This document shows, piece by piece, positions 24,886-33,265 of a stretch of DNA of 64,000 nucleotides. Both the position numbers and the translations under genes were made by a program. The DNA lies in the NCBI GenBank assembly GCA_963724665.1, contig CAVRVH010000007.1, forward strand, positions 1,240,001 through 1,304,000, written 5' to 3'. Under the pieces are notes generated by a model, which did not search any database, had not been told where the DNA came from, and worked only from the letters and a program-made list of their open reading frames with translations. The DNA is from DASUPK01 sp963724665. Lineage in GTDB: Bacteria; Actinomycetota; Thermoleophilia; Solirubrobacterales; 70-9. The first letter of the stretch is position 1. Every line of letters starts with the position of its first letter.

Positions 24886-25775
24886 GCCTTCGCCTCCGCC
24901 TTCTTCGGGATTCTGAGCAGCTCGCGGGCCTCTGCGACGGTTGCGGCGCGGCGCCCGACGTCCTCGGCCATCTGGCGCGCCTTGGCGATCAGCTCGCCGT
25001 TCGACTTCGCCATCTCGCCGTTCGGCAGATAGAGGTTGTCCTCGAGGCCCGCGCGGACGTTGCCGCCGAGGTTCAGGGAGGCGGCGAGCAGCTTCCACTG
25101 ATCGCGCGAGACGCCGATCACCTGCCAGTTGTTCGGGCCCTCCGGGCCGCCGGGGATCTGCTCCGACATGAAGGCGACGTTTCGCGCGTTCGGCCGGATC
25201 CCGCCGTTCACGCCCATCACCAGGGAGATCTGCAGCGGCGGCTCCAGCAGGCCCATGTCGATGAACGGATCGAGGTTGGCGACGTGGCCGGCGTCGAAAC
25301 ACTCGTGCTCGGGCTGGATCCCGAGCTCGTTCATCTCGGTCAGGAACTGCGTGATCGTGTCGAAGCTGTTCTCGAAGACGGCCTTGAAGACGAAGTCCTT
25401 GCGCCGCCGCGAGTACTTGGCGTAATTCATCGAGCTCATGTTCAGAGCCGCGACGTCCGGGCGGAGCGCGCGGAGGTACTCGAGCCGCTTCTCGATCGGC
25501 ACGCCGATCGCGCCGGTCGAGTAGTTGATGATCACGTCGTCGACCTCGGCCCTGATCGCCTCGGTGATCGCCTGGAAGTCCTCGATCTCGTACGACGGAG
25601 TGCCGTCGGGGGTGCGGGCGTGGATGTGGATCTGCGAAGCGCCCTCGTCGACCGCGCGCCGCGCCTCGGCCGCGTACTCCTCGGGGGTGTACGGGATCGA
25701 CGGACACTGGTCGCGGTTGGCGATCGCGCCCGAGATCGAGTTGCTGATGATCACCGGGTCCTCGAAGCGGCTCAT
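24882..25775 (-). CDS. Beta-keto acid cleavage enzyme (BKACE, formerly DUF849)
   Basis: A 297-residue TIM-barrel enzyme. BKACE proteins condense a beta-keto acid with acetyl-CoA to give acetoacetate plus a new CoA ester. Hallmarks seen are the opening PVIISNSISGAI, the zinc-site QIHIHARTPDG, INYSTGAIG, ALNMSS, ECFDAGHV and the C-terminal RAGLEDNLYL. Specificity cannot be deduced; 3-keto-5-aminohexanoate is the founding substrate but the family is broad. GGGGAGG upstream supports ATG 25775, which overlaps the stop of the small gene before it (ATGA). Confidence 0.9.
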   Translation of the reverse strand: MSRFEDPVIISNSISGAIANRDQCPSIPYTPEEYAAEARRAVDEGASQIHIHARTPDGTPSYEIEDFQAITEAIRAEVDDVIINYSTGAIGVPIEKRLEYLRALRPDVAALNMSSMNYAKYSRRRKDFVFKAVFENSFDTITQFLTEMNELGIQPEHECFDAGHVANLDPFIDMGLLEPPLQISLVMGVNGGIRPNARNVAFMSEQIPGGPEGPNNWQVIGVSRDQWKLLAASLNLGGNVRAGLEDNLYLPNGEMAKSNGELIAKARQMAEDVGRRAATVAEARELLRIPKKAEAKA

Positions 25776-26071
25776 CCGCCTCCCCTTTCGTCGATGGCTG
25801 ATTGGACCGCGGCAACTAGATCCTGCAGCGCGATCGTCTCGTCGTCGCTCGGCTTGATCGGGAGCTGAATGCCATACGAGTCGCCCTTGGCGGGGTTGCT
25901 CAACACGTTCAGAAAGTTGCCATCCAGCTCCACCTCGTCGATCAGTTCGATCGGCATGCGGTATGCGGTGGTGTCGGCGAAGCCAAGCGCCTCGAACACC
26001 TGGCCGTCGAAACTGACCACACCCGCATAGGCCACGTTCTCGTTGGCGAGGCTGACCCGCACCGCGCTCAC
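25772..26071 (-). CDS. Small protein of unknown function, paralogue B of tandem pair
   Basis: A 99-residue soluble protein I do not recognise. It shares with its upstream neighbour the core VVSFDGQVFEALGF, then a spaced Arg, then LIDEVELDG, and a C-terminal amphipathic helix (LQDLVAAVQSAIDE). The predicted beta-rich core with terminal helix is reminiscent of PH-like folds, but that is a guess. GTG start overlaps the upstream stop (GTGA), and its stop overlaps the BKACE start (ATGA), so it is translated as part of the acyl-CoA operon. Confidence 0.65.
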   Translation of the reverse strand: MSAVRVSLANENVAYAGVVSFDGQVFEALGFADTTAYRMPIELIDEVELDGNFLNVLSNPAKGDSYGIQLPIKPSDDETIALQDLVAAVQSAIDERGGG

Positions 26072-26361
26072 GATGCCTCCAGGTTGGGAGCGGCCGCGCG
26101 GATGGCATCGAGCAGCTCAGCCAGCTCCGGGCTCTTGAACTCCTCCTCGGTGAAGATGCCCGAGGCCAATGTCACCTGCTTCGTTGAGTGAAAGCTGACC
26201 GACGCGTCGCTGAAGCGGCCTCCCTGGTCGAGCTTGATCTCGTCCAAAAACGCGACGTGCACTCGCTGCGATGGATCCATCCCGAAGCCGAAGCTCTCGA
26301 TCACCTGCCCGTCAAACGTGATCACCCCGCGCTCGACGACGATCTGCTTCGCCTCGCTCAC
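26068..26361 (-). CDS. Small protein of unknown function, paralogue A of tandem pair
   Basis: A 97-residue protein of unknown function, paralogous to the next gene: VITFDGQVIESFGFGMDPSQ, then FLDEIKLDQGG and a C-terminal helix (SPELAELLDAIRAA). The shared FDGQV-E-GF...DE-LD pattern suggests a recent or conserved duplication and perhaps a heterodimer. GTG at 26361 overlaps the SnoaL-like stop as GTGA. Sitting in the middle of a catabolic operon, it may be a regulatory or scaffold partner of its enzymes; there is no direct evidence. Confidence 0.65.
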   Translation of the reverse strand: MSEAKQIVVERGVITFDGQVIESFGFGMDPSQRVHVAFLDEIKLDQGGRFSDASVSFHSTKQVTLASGIFTEEEFKSPELAELLDAIRAAAPNLEAS

Positions 26362-26765
26362 GCCGCCTCGCTCTCCTCGAACGCCGCCCGAGCCCTTGAC
26401 TCCTCCAGGAAGCTCTGCATGCGCGCGATCCGATCGCCCTGGAACCACAGGACCGTGTAGATCGGTTGGTCGAGCTCGAGCTCGCTGCTTCTGCCCTTGG
26501 CGGTGAGCCGTCCAATCCCCATCACCCGTCCGCCGGCTTCGCGTAAATCATCGGCACTGATCCGGAAGGTCTCCCATGTCTCGTCCAGGTCGGCGAAGAA
26601 ACGGCGGACCGCGTCGCGGCCCTTGATCGAACCGCCCTCGACGGCGGCGGCGATGGCCGGGACGAACTCGAAGTCGGGTGTCGTCAGCTCGAGCATCCCG
26701 TCGATGTCGCCCGCCTCCCAGCACGCATAGCCCCGGTGGGCGACGTCCAATGGTGCGTCGTTCAT
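26358..26765 (-). CDS. SnoaL-like / NTF2-fold protein
   Basis: A 135-residue NTF2-fold protein with the SnoaL-like pattern: VAHRGYACWEAGDIDGMLELTTPDFEFVP, then KGRDAVRRFFADLDETWETF and a final beta-sheet IYTVLWFQGDRIARMQSFLEE. Such proteins are ketosteroid-isomerase-like enzymes or binding proteins. ATG at 26765 overlaps the carboxyltransferase stop (ATGA). Possibly isomerises or hydrates an intermediate in the operon's pathway. Confidence 0.8.
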   Translation of the reverse strand: MNDAPLDVAHRGYACWEAGDIDGMLELTTPDFEFVPAIAAAVEGGSIKGRDAVRRFFADLDETWETFRISADDLREAGGRVMGIGRLTAKGRSSELELDQPIYTVLWFQGDRIARMQSFLEESRARAAFEESEAA

Positions 26766-28306
26766 ACCGGCATCACCCCGTGCTTCTTCCACGGCCGTTG
26801 CACCCGCTTGCCCGCGGCCATCCGTAGCCCGCGGACGATCGTCGGTCGCGTCTCGCGCGGGTCGATGATGTCGTCGATCATCGCGTTGCCGGCCGCGATA
26901 TAGGGGTCGATCTGCTTGCGGACGGCCTCGAGCATCTTCTCCCGCGTCTCCTCCGGGTTGTCCGACGCCTCGATCGCCGAGCGGCCGATGATGTTGACCG
27001 CGCCCTCGGCGCCCATCACGGAGATCTCGGCGGATGGCCAGGCGACGATCAGGTCGGGCTCGTAGGCCTTGCCGTTCATCACGTAGTAGCCGGCGCCGTA
27101 GGCCTTGCGGACCACGACGGTGACCTTCGGCACCGTCGCGCGCGAGACGGCGTAGAGCATCTTGGCGCCGTGCCGGATGATCCCGGCGTGCTCGACCTTG
27201 GCGCCGACCATGAAGCCGGGCACGTCCTGGAGGAAGACGAGCGGGATGTTGAAGGCGTCGCAGAGGTTGATGAAGCGGGCGGCCTTGTCGGCTGAGTCGT
27301 TCTCGAGGATGCCACCGAGCTGCTTCGGCTGGCTGGCGACGATTCCGGCGGGCTGGCCGCCGAAGCGGGCGAGGCAGGTGATGATCGTCTTCGCGAACTT
27401 CGGCTTGATGTCGAAGAACTCGCCGTCGTCCGTGATCTCGCGGATCACGTCGTACATGTCGTACGGGTGCCGCGGTGACTCGGGGACGATGTCGAGCAGC
27501 TTCTCGGACATCCGATCCTCGGGATCCTTCGCTTCGCGGACGGGTGGCTGCTCCTCGCAGTTCGTCGGGAAGTAGGAGAGGTAGTCCTTGACGACCTGGA
27601 TGCACTCAGCGTCGTCCTTCACCTCCAGGTCGCCGACACCGGACTTCCGGCAATGGACCTTGGCGCCGCCGAGCTCCTCCATGGAGATGTCCTCGCCGGT
27701 AACGGCCTTGGTCAGGTGCGGGCCGGCCAAAGCCATCGCCCCCTGTCCGACGACCATCGGCACGAAGTCCGAGAGCGCCGGGATGTATGCGGTGCCGGCC
27801 GCACAGGGGCCGAGCATGGCCGCGACCATCGGGATCACGCCCGACATCACGACCTCCTCCTGGAAGAGGTGACCGGAGCCGGCGAACAGCGAGCCGGCCG
27901 CCTCCTGGATGCGCGCGCCTGCGGAATCGAGCAGCCAGATGAACGGCATGCGCTTGGAGAGCGCCATTTCGCGCAGTCGGCTCACCTTCAGCTCGCCTGT
28001 GGCGCCCATCGAGCCGGCCATCACCGTGAAGTCGTAGGCGGCGATGCAGCAGCGGCGCCCGTCGACGTCACCCCAGCCGGTGATCACACCGTCGGCAGGA
28101 GCGTCCTTCCCCTCCATTTGCCGCTGTGAGAAGTGGGGCCGCCCGTGGATGCCGATCTCGACGAAGGTGCCCGGGTCGCAGAGCAGGTCGATCCGCTCCC
28201 GGGCCGTGAGCTTGCCGCGCTCGTGCTGGAGCGCGATCTTTTCCTCGCCCCCGCCTAGCTTCGCCTGATCGCGGCGGGCGTGGACGTCCTCGGTGAGCCC
28301 CTTCAT
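26762..28306 (-). CDS. Acyl-CoA carboxylase carboxyltransferase (beta) subunit, propionyl/methylcrotonyl-type
   Basis: A 514-residue carboxyltransferase. Family landmarks are KLTARERIDLLCDPGTFVE at the start, DGVITGWGDVDGRRCCIAAYDF, the N-domain oxyanion SGARIQEAAGSLFAG, and the C-domain DVPGFMVGAKVEHAGIIRHG with AYGAGYYVMNG. The protein would move carboxyl from biotin to an acyl-CoA, or, with other partners, decarboxylate one. No biotin carboxylase/carrier subunit is in this operon; a lone 70-residue biotinyl protein lies 24 kb away. A TTG at 28399, with AAGGGG 7 nt upstream, would add an acidic, low-complexity N-terminus of 31 residues; I prefer ATG 28306 because it matches usual family length. 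Confidence 0.85.
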   Translation of the reverse strand: MKGLTEDVHARRDQAKLGGGEEKIALQHERGKLTARERIDLLCDPGTFVEIGIHGRPHFSQRQMEGKDAPADGVITGWGDVDGRRCCIAAYDFTVMAGSMGATGELKVSRLREMALSKRMPFIWLLDSAGARIQEAAGSLFAGSGHLFQEEVVMSGVIPMVAAMLGPCAAGTAYIPALSDFVPMVVGQGAMALAGPHLTKAVTGEDISMEELGGAKVHCRKSGVGDLEVKDDAECIQVVKDYLSYFPTNCEEQPPVREAKDPEDRMSEKLLDIVPESPRHPYDMYDVIREITDDGEFFDIKPKFAKTIITCLARFGGQPAGIVASQPKQLGGILENDSADKAARFINLCDAFNIPLVFLQDVPGFMVGAKVEHAGIIRHGAKMLYAVSRATVPKVTVVVRKAYGAGYYVMNGKAYEPDLIVAWPSAEISVMGAEGAVNIIGRSAIEASDNPEETREKMLEAVRKQIDPYIAAGNAMIDDIIDPRETRPTIVRGLRMAAGKRVQRPWKKHGVMPV

Positions 28307-28400
28307 GCCTGTGTCCTCGCCGCCCTCGACGGTGCCAGGCGCCTCCGGCGCCTCGCCCTGGTGTTCTTGAGAAGCCTTGGTCTCGTCGGTGGCTGCCAAT

Positions 28401-29180
28401 TCAGCGCCCCTTCCATTCGGGCTCGCGCTTCTCGAAGAACGCCTTGACGCCCTCCTGGATGTCCTCCGTCGTGAAGGTGAGCGAGAGCTGTGAGCGCAGG
28501 AACTCAAGCGCGTCGTCGAGCGCCATGTCCTGCTGTCGGTACATCGCGTCGTGGCCGAGCCGCATGAGCACCGGGCTCTTGGAGGCGAGCTTGGTAGCCC
28601 ACTCGTCGACCGCGGCCTGGAATTCGCCCTCCGGGACGACCTTGTTGGCGAGCCCGTAGGTCACCGCCTGCTCCGCGGAGATCTGCTCGCCGAGGAGCAT
28701 CATCTCGTTGACCTTCTTCCGCGGAACGTTGCGGTAGATGATCGACATGATCATGTAGGGGAAGGCGCCGACGTTGATCTCGGGAGTGCCGAAGCGCGCC
28801 CCCTCCTTCGCGATCAGCAGGTCGCAGGAGAGCGCCAGGCCCATGCCGCCGGCCAGCACATGGCCGTTGGCGGCGCAGAGCGAGGGCTTGCCGAGCCGCG
28901 GCATCAACCGGAAGAACTCGAGGAAGAGGTCCGAGGCGAAGTGCTTGTCGACGAGCGGCACGTCGGCTGCGAACCCGCCCAGGTCGGCGCCCGCGCAGAA
29001 GACCTTGTCGCCGGCCCCGGTCAGGACCACCGCTCGCACCGCCTCGTCGTCGCGAGCGCTCTTGATCGCGTCGACCAGAGCAGCGAGCAGCTCGCCGTTC
29101 AGCGCGTTGCGTTGGTCGGGACGGTTGAGCGTCACCGTGGCGACCCCGTCGGCGACCTCATAGAGGAGCTCCTCGGCCAT
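28401..29180 (-). CDS. Enoyl-CoA hydratase/isomerase family protein lacking one catalytic Glu
   Basis: A 259-residue crotonase: VTLNRPDQRNALNGELL near the N-terminus, FCAGADLGGF for the oxyanion hole, and FGTPEINVGAFP with the second active-site Glu. The first catalytic Glu, normally in GGGxELA, is missing because the motif reads LAGGMGLALSCD. A hydratase reaction needing both acids is thus doubtful; isomerase, hydrolase or C-C bond activity is possible. It is the first gene of the nine-gene operon, with a TAGGGT -10 positioned 9 nt upstream. Confidence 0.87.
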   Translation of the reverse strand: MAEELLYEVADGVATVTLNRPDQRNALNGELLAALVDAIKSARDDEAVRAVVLTGAGDKVFCAGADLGGFAADVPLVDKHFASDLFLEFFRLMPRLGKPSLCAANGHVLAGGMGLALSCDLLIAKEGARFGTPEINVGAFPYMIMSIIYRNVPRKKVNEMMLLGEQISAEQAVTYGLANKVVPEGEFQAAVDEWATKLASKSPVLMRLGHDAMYRQQDMALDDALEFLRSQLSLTFTTEDIQEGVKAFFEKREPEWKGR

Positions 29181-29189
29181 CGGCCAGCC

Positions 29190-29195
29190 ACCCTA
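29190..29195 (-). promoter_or_regulatory. Putative -10 (TAGGGT) of the acyl-CoA operon
   Basis: Minus-strand TAGGGT, 9 nt before the crotonase ATG at 29180. The 139-bp divergent gap to the MMPL gene also contains a tandem CTTACTG repeat near 29233-29247. Confidence 0.4.
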
Positions 29196-29306
29196 GTGGA
29201 AAGTGGCGAAAATGGGAAGTGCTACGTCTTACTGCTTACTGTCGTGCAGGGGTTTACCACGCCCAGGTACGGAAAATCCCCATAGGCAATTACCCGGTAC
29301 CGCGCA

Positions 29307-29312
29307 TAGGAT
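29307..29312 (+). promoter_or_regulatory. Putative -10 (TAGGAT) of leaderless MMPL promoter
   Basis: TAGGAT followed by 7 nt and the GTG at 29320, deciding this start over upstream in-frame codons. Confidence 0.5.
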
Positions 29313-29319
29313 CGACGCA

Positions 29320-31377
29320 GTGCGGAAGTTGGGGCAGTTCGCTTATCGCAGGAGGAGAGCGCTGACGCTCGTTGCCGGGCTCGTCGCCGTCGTCAGCGTG
29401 CTCGGAGGCCGGACGGTCTTCGACAACGTCAAGCCGTTCGGCTTCCAGGACCCGGCGTCGCCGAGCTCGCGCGCGTACACGGAGCTTCGGGATGCCACCG
29501 GCCAGCGGCCGATTCCCGAGGTGGAGATTCTGGTCAAGCCGCGCTCAGGCGATCTCAACGCAGAAACGCGCCGGGCGATGGCCAGGCTGCGAACGGTCCC
29601 GGGAATCCGCCGGATTGTCACCCCCCTCTCGGATCCACGGCTCGTCTCGACGGACGGCCGCGAGGCCCTGCTGCTCGCCTACATCTCCGCCGACGTCGAC
29701 AACATCTCCGACGTCGGGGCGACTGTTCGAGACCGCTTCGCGGGGGATTCCGCGGCCAAGGTGGGGGGCGCTGCGGCCACGGTCGACGAGCTGACCAAGA
29801 CCACGCAGGACGACTTGCAGCGGATCGAGCTGTTCGCGCTGCCCTTGCTTCTCCTGCTCTCCCTGCTCGTATTCCGAGGACTTGTGGCAGCTCTCCTGCC
29901 GGTGGCCGTCGGAGCGCTCTCGATCCTGACCAGCCTCCTCCTGCTGAACGCGCTCACGCCGCTGGTCGACATCGACACCTTCGCCATCAACATCGTCACC
30001 GGACTCGGTCTGGGGCTTGCGATCGACTACAGCCTGTTCCTCGTCACCCGCTTCAGAGAAGAGCTCAAGACCAAGAAGACGATCGAGGCGACGCTCGTGG
30101 CGACCACCGCCGCGATCGGGCGGATGATCCTCTTCAGCGGGCTGACGGTCGCGGTCTCGCTGGTCTCGCTGTGCATCTTTCCGCAGCGATTCCTCTACTC
30201 GATCGGGATCGGCGGGGCCCTTGTCGCGCTGATGTCCGCGGCGGTATGCCTGCTTTTCCTGCCCGCCCTCCTGGCGCTGCTCGGGACGAAGGTGAACGCC
30301 CTGGCGCCGCCGGCGCTGCAGGGAACCCCCAGTCGCCGGCGATGGTTCGCACTCGCCCGGTTCGTGCTCGGCCATCCGGTCAGCGTCGCCCTCGTCGCGA
30401 TCGCCGTCATGGTGATCGCCGGCTTGCCGATCCTGCGGGTCGAGCTGACCCAGGCGAACGCGCGGATCCTGCCCCGGACCGCGAGTGCCCGGCAGGTCGA
30501 CGATGCCGTCGCGAAGGACTTTGCGTCAAACCCTGCCGATCGCATCGTCGCCGTCACGCCCAACGGGCCGACCGCCCGGGCGGCTGTACGCCAATTCAAG
30601 GGAGATCGAGCGATCGCGACGGTCGAGCAGCCGGTTCGGGTCGCTCACGGAGTGTTTCGAGTCGACGCGCTGCTGGCCGTCGATCCATATTCGAACGCGG
30701 CCCTCGACGCGGTCCGGAATGCTCGGGACGAGCCCTGGGCAAAGAGGGCGCTCATTGCGGGAGCGCCGGCTGAGCTGGTCGATCAGAGGCATAGCCTGGC
30801 TACCCATCTGCCGCTGGCCCTGGGGTTCATCGTCCTCTCCACGGTGTTGATCCTTTTCCTGATGACCGGATCCGTGGTGCTGCCACTGATCGCCCTGGTG
30901 ATGAACACCCTCACCGTGAGTGTCGCGTTCGGAGTGCTGGTGTTCGTCTTCCAGGACGGGCGTTTCGAGAGCACGCTCGACTACACGAGCCAGTCCGCAC
31001 TGGACACATCGATGCCGATCCTGCTCTTCGCTGTTGTCTTTGGCCTCTCCACCGACTACGGCGTGTTCCTGCTCCAGCGGATCGGGGAGGCAAGGGGGCG
31101 CACCGAGACCGAAGATGCGGCGATCGCCGACGGATTGGTCTCGAGCGGCCGAGTGATCACCGCCGCGGCCCTGCTGTTCGCCGTGGCGATGGGAGCATTC
31201 GTCTTCTCAGACCTGATCTACGTGAAGGAGGTCGCCGTCGGGGCGGCGGTCGCCGTGCTCGTCGACGCGACGATCGTCAGAGCTTTCCTCCTGCCGGCAA
31301 TACTCGGGTTGCTCGGCGGGGCGGCCTGGTGGTCGCCGAGATGGCTTGGCCGCAGGCAGCAGGCCGAGCTCAGCTGA
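29320..31377 (+). CDS. MMPL/RND family transporter
   Basis: A 685-residue RND-superfamily permease of the MMPL type, in two homologous halves. Each half has one TM helix, an extracytoplasmic domain of about 140 residues, then a five-TM block: first half around LFALPLLLLLSLLVFRGLVAALLPV with GLGLGLAIDYSLFLVTRFREE, second half around VVFGLSTDYGVFLLQRIGEAR. The Asp-Tyr pairs in IDYS and TDYG are the proton-relay positions. MMPL proteins export lipids or hydrophobic compounds. It is divergent from the acyl-CoA operon, so an acyl lipid cargo is conceivable. The 3' end overlaps the c-di-GMP gene by 8 bp tail to tail. Confidence 0.87.
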   Translation: MRKLGQFAYRRRRALTLVAGLVAVVSVLGGRTVFDNVKPFGFQDPASPSSRAYTELRDATGQRPIPEVEILVKPRSGDLNAETRRAMARLRTVPGIRRIVTPLSDPRLVSTDGREALLLAYISADVDNISDVGATVRDRFAGDSAAKVGGAAATVDELTKTTQDDLQRIELFALPLLLLLSLLVFRGLVAALLPVAVGALSILTSLLLLNALTPLVDIDTFAINIVTGLGLGLAIDYSLFLVTRFREELKTKKTIEATLVATTAAIGRMILFSGLTVAVSLVSLCIFPQRFLYSIGIGGALVALMSAAVCLLFLPALLALLGTKVNALAPPALQGTPSRRRWFALARFVLGHPVSVALVAIAVMVIAGLPILRVELTQANARILPRTASARQVDDAVAKDFASNPADRIVAVTPNGPTARAAVRQFKGDRAIATVEQPVRVAHGVFRVDALLAVDPYSNAALDAVRNARDEPWAKRALIAGAPAELVDQRHSLATHLPLALGFIVLSTVLILFLMTGSVVLPLIALVMNTLTVSVAFGVLVFVFQDGRFESTLDYTSQSALDTSMPILLFAVVFGLSTDYGVFLLQRIGEARGRTETEDAAIADGLVSSGRVITAAALLFAVAMGAFVFSDLIYVKEVAVGAAVAVLVDATIVRAFLLPAILGLLGGAAWWSPRWLGRRQQAELS

Positions 31378-33115
31378 CCGGAATATCGACTCGGTCGATG
31401 GCGTGGAGGAATGCCTCAACGACGGCGGGCGAGAACTGCGTGCCGGCTCCGTCCAGGAGCTCCTCGCGCGCGCGATCCGGGCCAATCGCCGGGCGGTACA
31501 CGCGGTCGCTGATCATCGCCTCGTAGGCGTCCCCAATGGACAGGATGGAGGCCTCAACCGGAATCTCCTCCTTGGTCAGGCCCAGCGGGTAACCGGTGCC
31601 GTCGGGTCGCTCGTGGTGAGCGAGTATCCACTCGCGCACGTCATCCAGCTCACTGCTCGAGAGCATCCGGGCGCCGAGCTCCGGGTGGCGCCTCATCTGT
31701 TGCATCTCTTCGGTCGTCAATGGGCCTGGTTTGCAGAGGATTGAGTCGGGCACGCCGATCTTGCCGATGTCGTGGAGGATCCCCGCGAGCCGGAGGCGCT
31801 CGATGCGATCGTCCTCGAATCCGAGCTCCTGGGCCATCATCTCGCACAGGCGGCCGACGGTCTGGCTGTGCTTTGCGGTCCCGGAGTCGCGCTGGTCGAG
31901 CGCCTCGGCAAGGCTCAGCACAGTCGCGAGATGTGCCTGGGTCTCGACGTTCCGGCGTCCGCTGACCGCGCCCAGGACAGTTGTGACCTCGGGGCTGTAG
32001 ATCACCGCTCGGTCGCGTCCGAGGGCCTTGGCTGCGTGCAGCGCACGGTCTGCCGCGGCTGTGAATGTCTCGAGATCGCCGCCGTGATCCGGGAACACCG
32101 CCACTCCAGCCGAGGCGCTCAGGTTCATACCGGCCGCAACGGAGGTGTCACGGATCTTGTCGAGGAGCTCCTCAGCGAACAGGAAGGCCTGGTGCTGGTT
32201 CGTCTCCGGCAGGACGACCGCGAACTCCTCGCCGCCCGACCTCGAGACGAAGTCCATTCGGCGTACGGCCTCGTCGAGCAGGCGCGAAACCTGGCGAAGG
32301 GCTCTGTCCCCGCCGGGGAGTCCGAGGCTCTCGTTGATGCGCTTGAAACGGTCCAGGTCGAGGACGATGAGGCTCACCGGGCGCCCGTGGGGCTGGGCGC
32401 GATCGATCTCGCTCTCCAGCACCTCGTGCAGGGCGACGCGGTTCGGCATCCCGGTCAGCGGATCGGTGCGGGCGGCATCCGTGAGCCGCCCGAGGAGCTT
32501 CTCCACCCTGCCTCGCAGGTAGGTCAGCAGCGTCGCGGCCGTGACCAGTGTTCCCACCGTGATCACGATGTGATGGATCACGACATTCGAGCCACCCGGG
32601 GGGTCGATCGGGGTGATGGCGATGACCACCCCGTAGTTCAGGAGGGCCCAGAGCACGTTGAGGGCCGCATCCTTGTTTGTGATTGGGAAGTAGAAGACGT
32701 ACAGCCCGACCCACACGTAGAAGAGGGCGTAGCCGCTGGTCGCGTCGCCGCTGAAATGAACCGCGGCGGACGTCATCAGCGTCGCCAGCGCCGGCCCGAG
32801 CCGCAGCAGCCAGAACGGAATGCGACCTGCCGTTCTGAACATCCAGGCGGCCCAGATCAATGCGGTGGCGTCGACCGCCAGGATGGCGGGCACGTTGAAA
32901 TACGCGGGGTGCGGCAAGAGCACGCCGAGAGCCCCGATGACAGCTGCTCCCGCGCCCAGGTATGCCTGCGCCAACGCGATCGGACGCGCCGCGGCCGGGC
33001 CCGCGAGCAACTCCTGCGGCTTGTGCGACCGCAGGCGTCGGTCGTTCAGCCGATCCGAAGCCTTACCGGCCTCGGGATCCGGCGGTACACCTCCCACTGC
33101 TGCTACTAGCCCCAT
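31370..33115 (-). CDS. Membrane GGDEF/HD-GYP bifunctional cyclic-di-GMP enzyme
   Basis: A 581-residue protein combining synthesis and hydrolysis of c-di-GMP. After a basic N-terminus, about six TM helices (residues ~45-200) form a sensor unit. The GGDEF domain follows with active-site SGGEEFAVVLPE and an RRMD inhibitory site five residues before it. The HD-GYP phosphodiesterase domain has HDIGKIGVPD and HHERPDGTGYPLG, so all metal-binding residues appear intact. Both activities are therefore expected, their balance set by an unknown signal. The ATG at 33115 is the only start before the helices but has weak signals; GTG a few codons in is an alternative. Confidence 0.9.
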   Translation of the reverse strand: MGLVAAVGGVPPDPEAGKASDRLNDRRLRSHKPQELLAGPAAARPIALAQAYLGAGAAVIGALGVLLPHPAYFNVPAILAVDATALIWAAWMFRTAGRIPFWLLRLGPALATLMTSAAVHFSGDATSGYALFYVWVGLYVFYFPITNKDAALNVLWALLNYGVVIAITPIDPPGGSNVVIHHIVITVGTLVTAATLLTYLRGRVEKLLGRLTDAARTDPLTGMPNRVALHEVLESEIDRAQPHGRPVSLIVLDLDRFKRINESLGLPGGDRALRQVSRLLDEAVRRMDFVSRSGGEEFAVVLPETNQHQAFLFAEELLDKIRDTSVAAGMNLSASAGVAVFPDHGGDLETFTAAADRALHAAKALGRDRAVIYSPEVTTVLGAVSGRRNVETQAHLATVLSLAEALDQRDSGTAKHSQTVGRLCEMMAQELGFEDDRIERLRLAGILHDIGKIGVPDSILCKPGPLTTEEMQQMRRHPELGARMLSSSELDDVREWILAHHERPDGTGYPLGLTKEEIPVEASILSIGDAYEAMISDRVYRPAIGPDRAREELLDGAGTQFSPAVVEAFLHAIDRVDIPVS

Positions 33116-33231
33116 GGATTACTGAAGAGTTTCGGCGCACATTGGACATTTTTCGAGAGCAGAATTCGGTATCGAACCATTTTGCCCCATTTTCACGGAC
33201 CCCGAGCCCCGTTTAACCAGGATGGGGAGCG

Positions 33232-33257
33232 CGGTTTCAGCCCCCGGTTTCAGCCCC
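33232..33257. repeat. 13-bp tandem direct repeat (cggtttcagcccc x2)
   Basis: Two exact adjacent copies of a 13-base unit in the 150-bp gap between the P450 stop and the c-di-GMP gene start. Function unknown. Confidence 0.7.
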
Positions 33258-33265
33258 CTGGTGGG

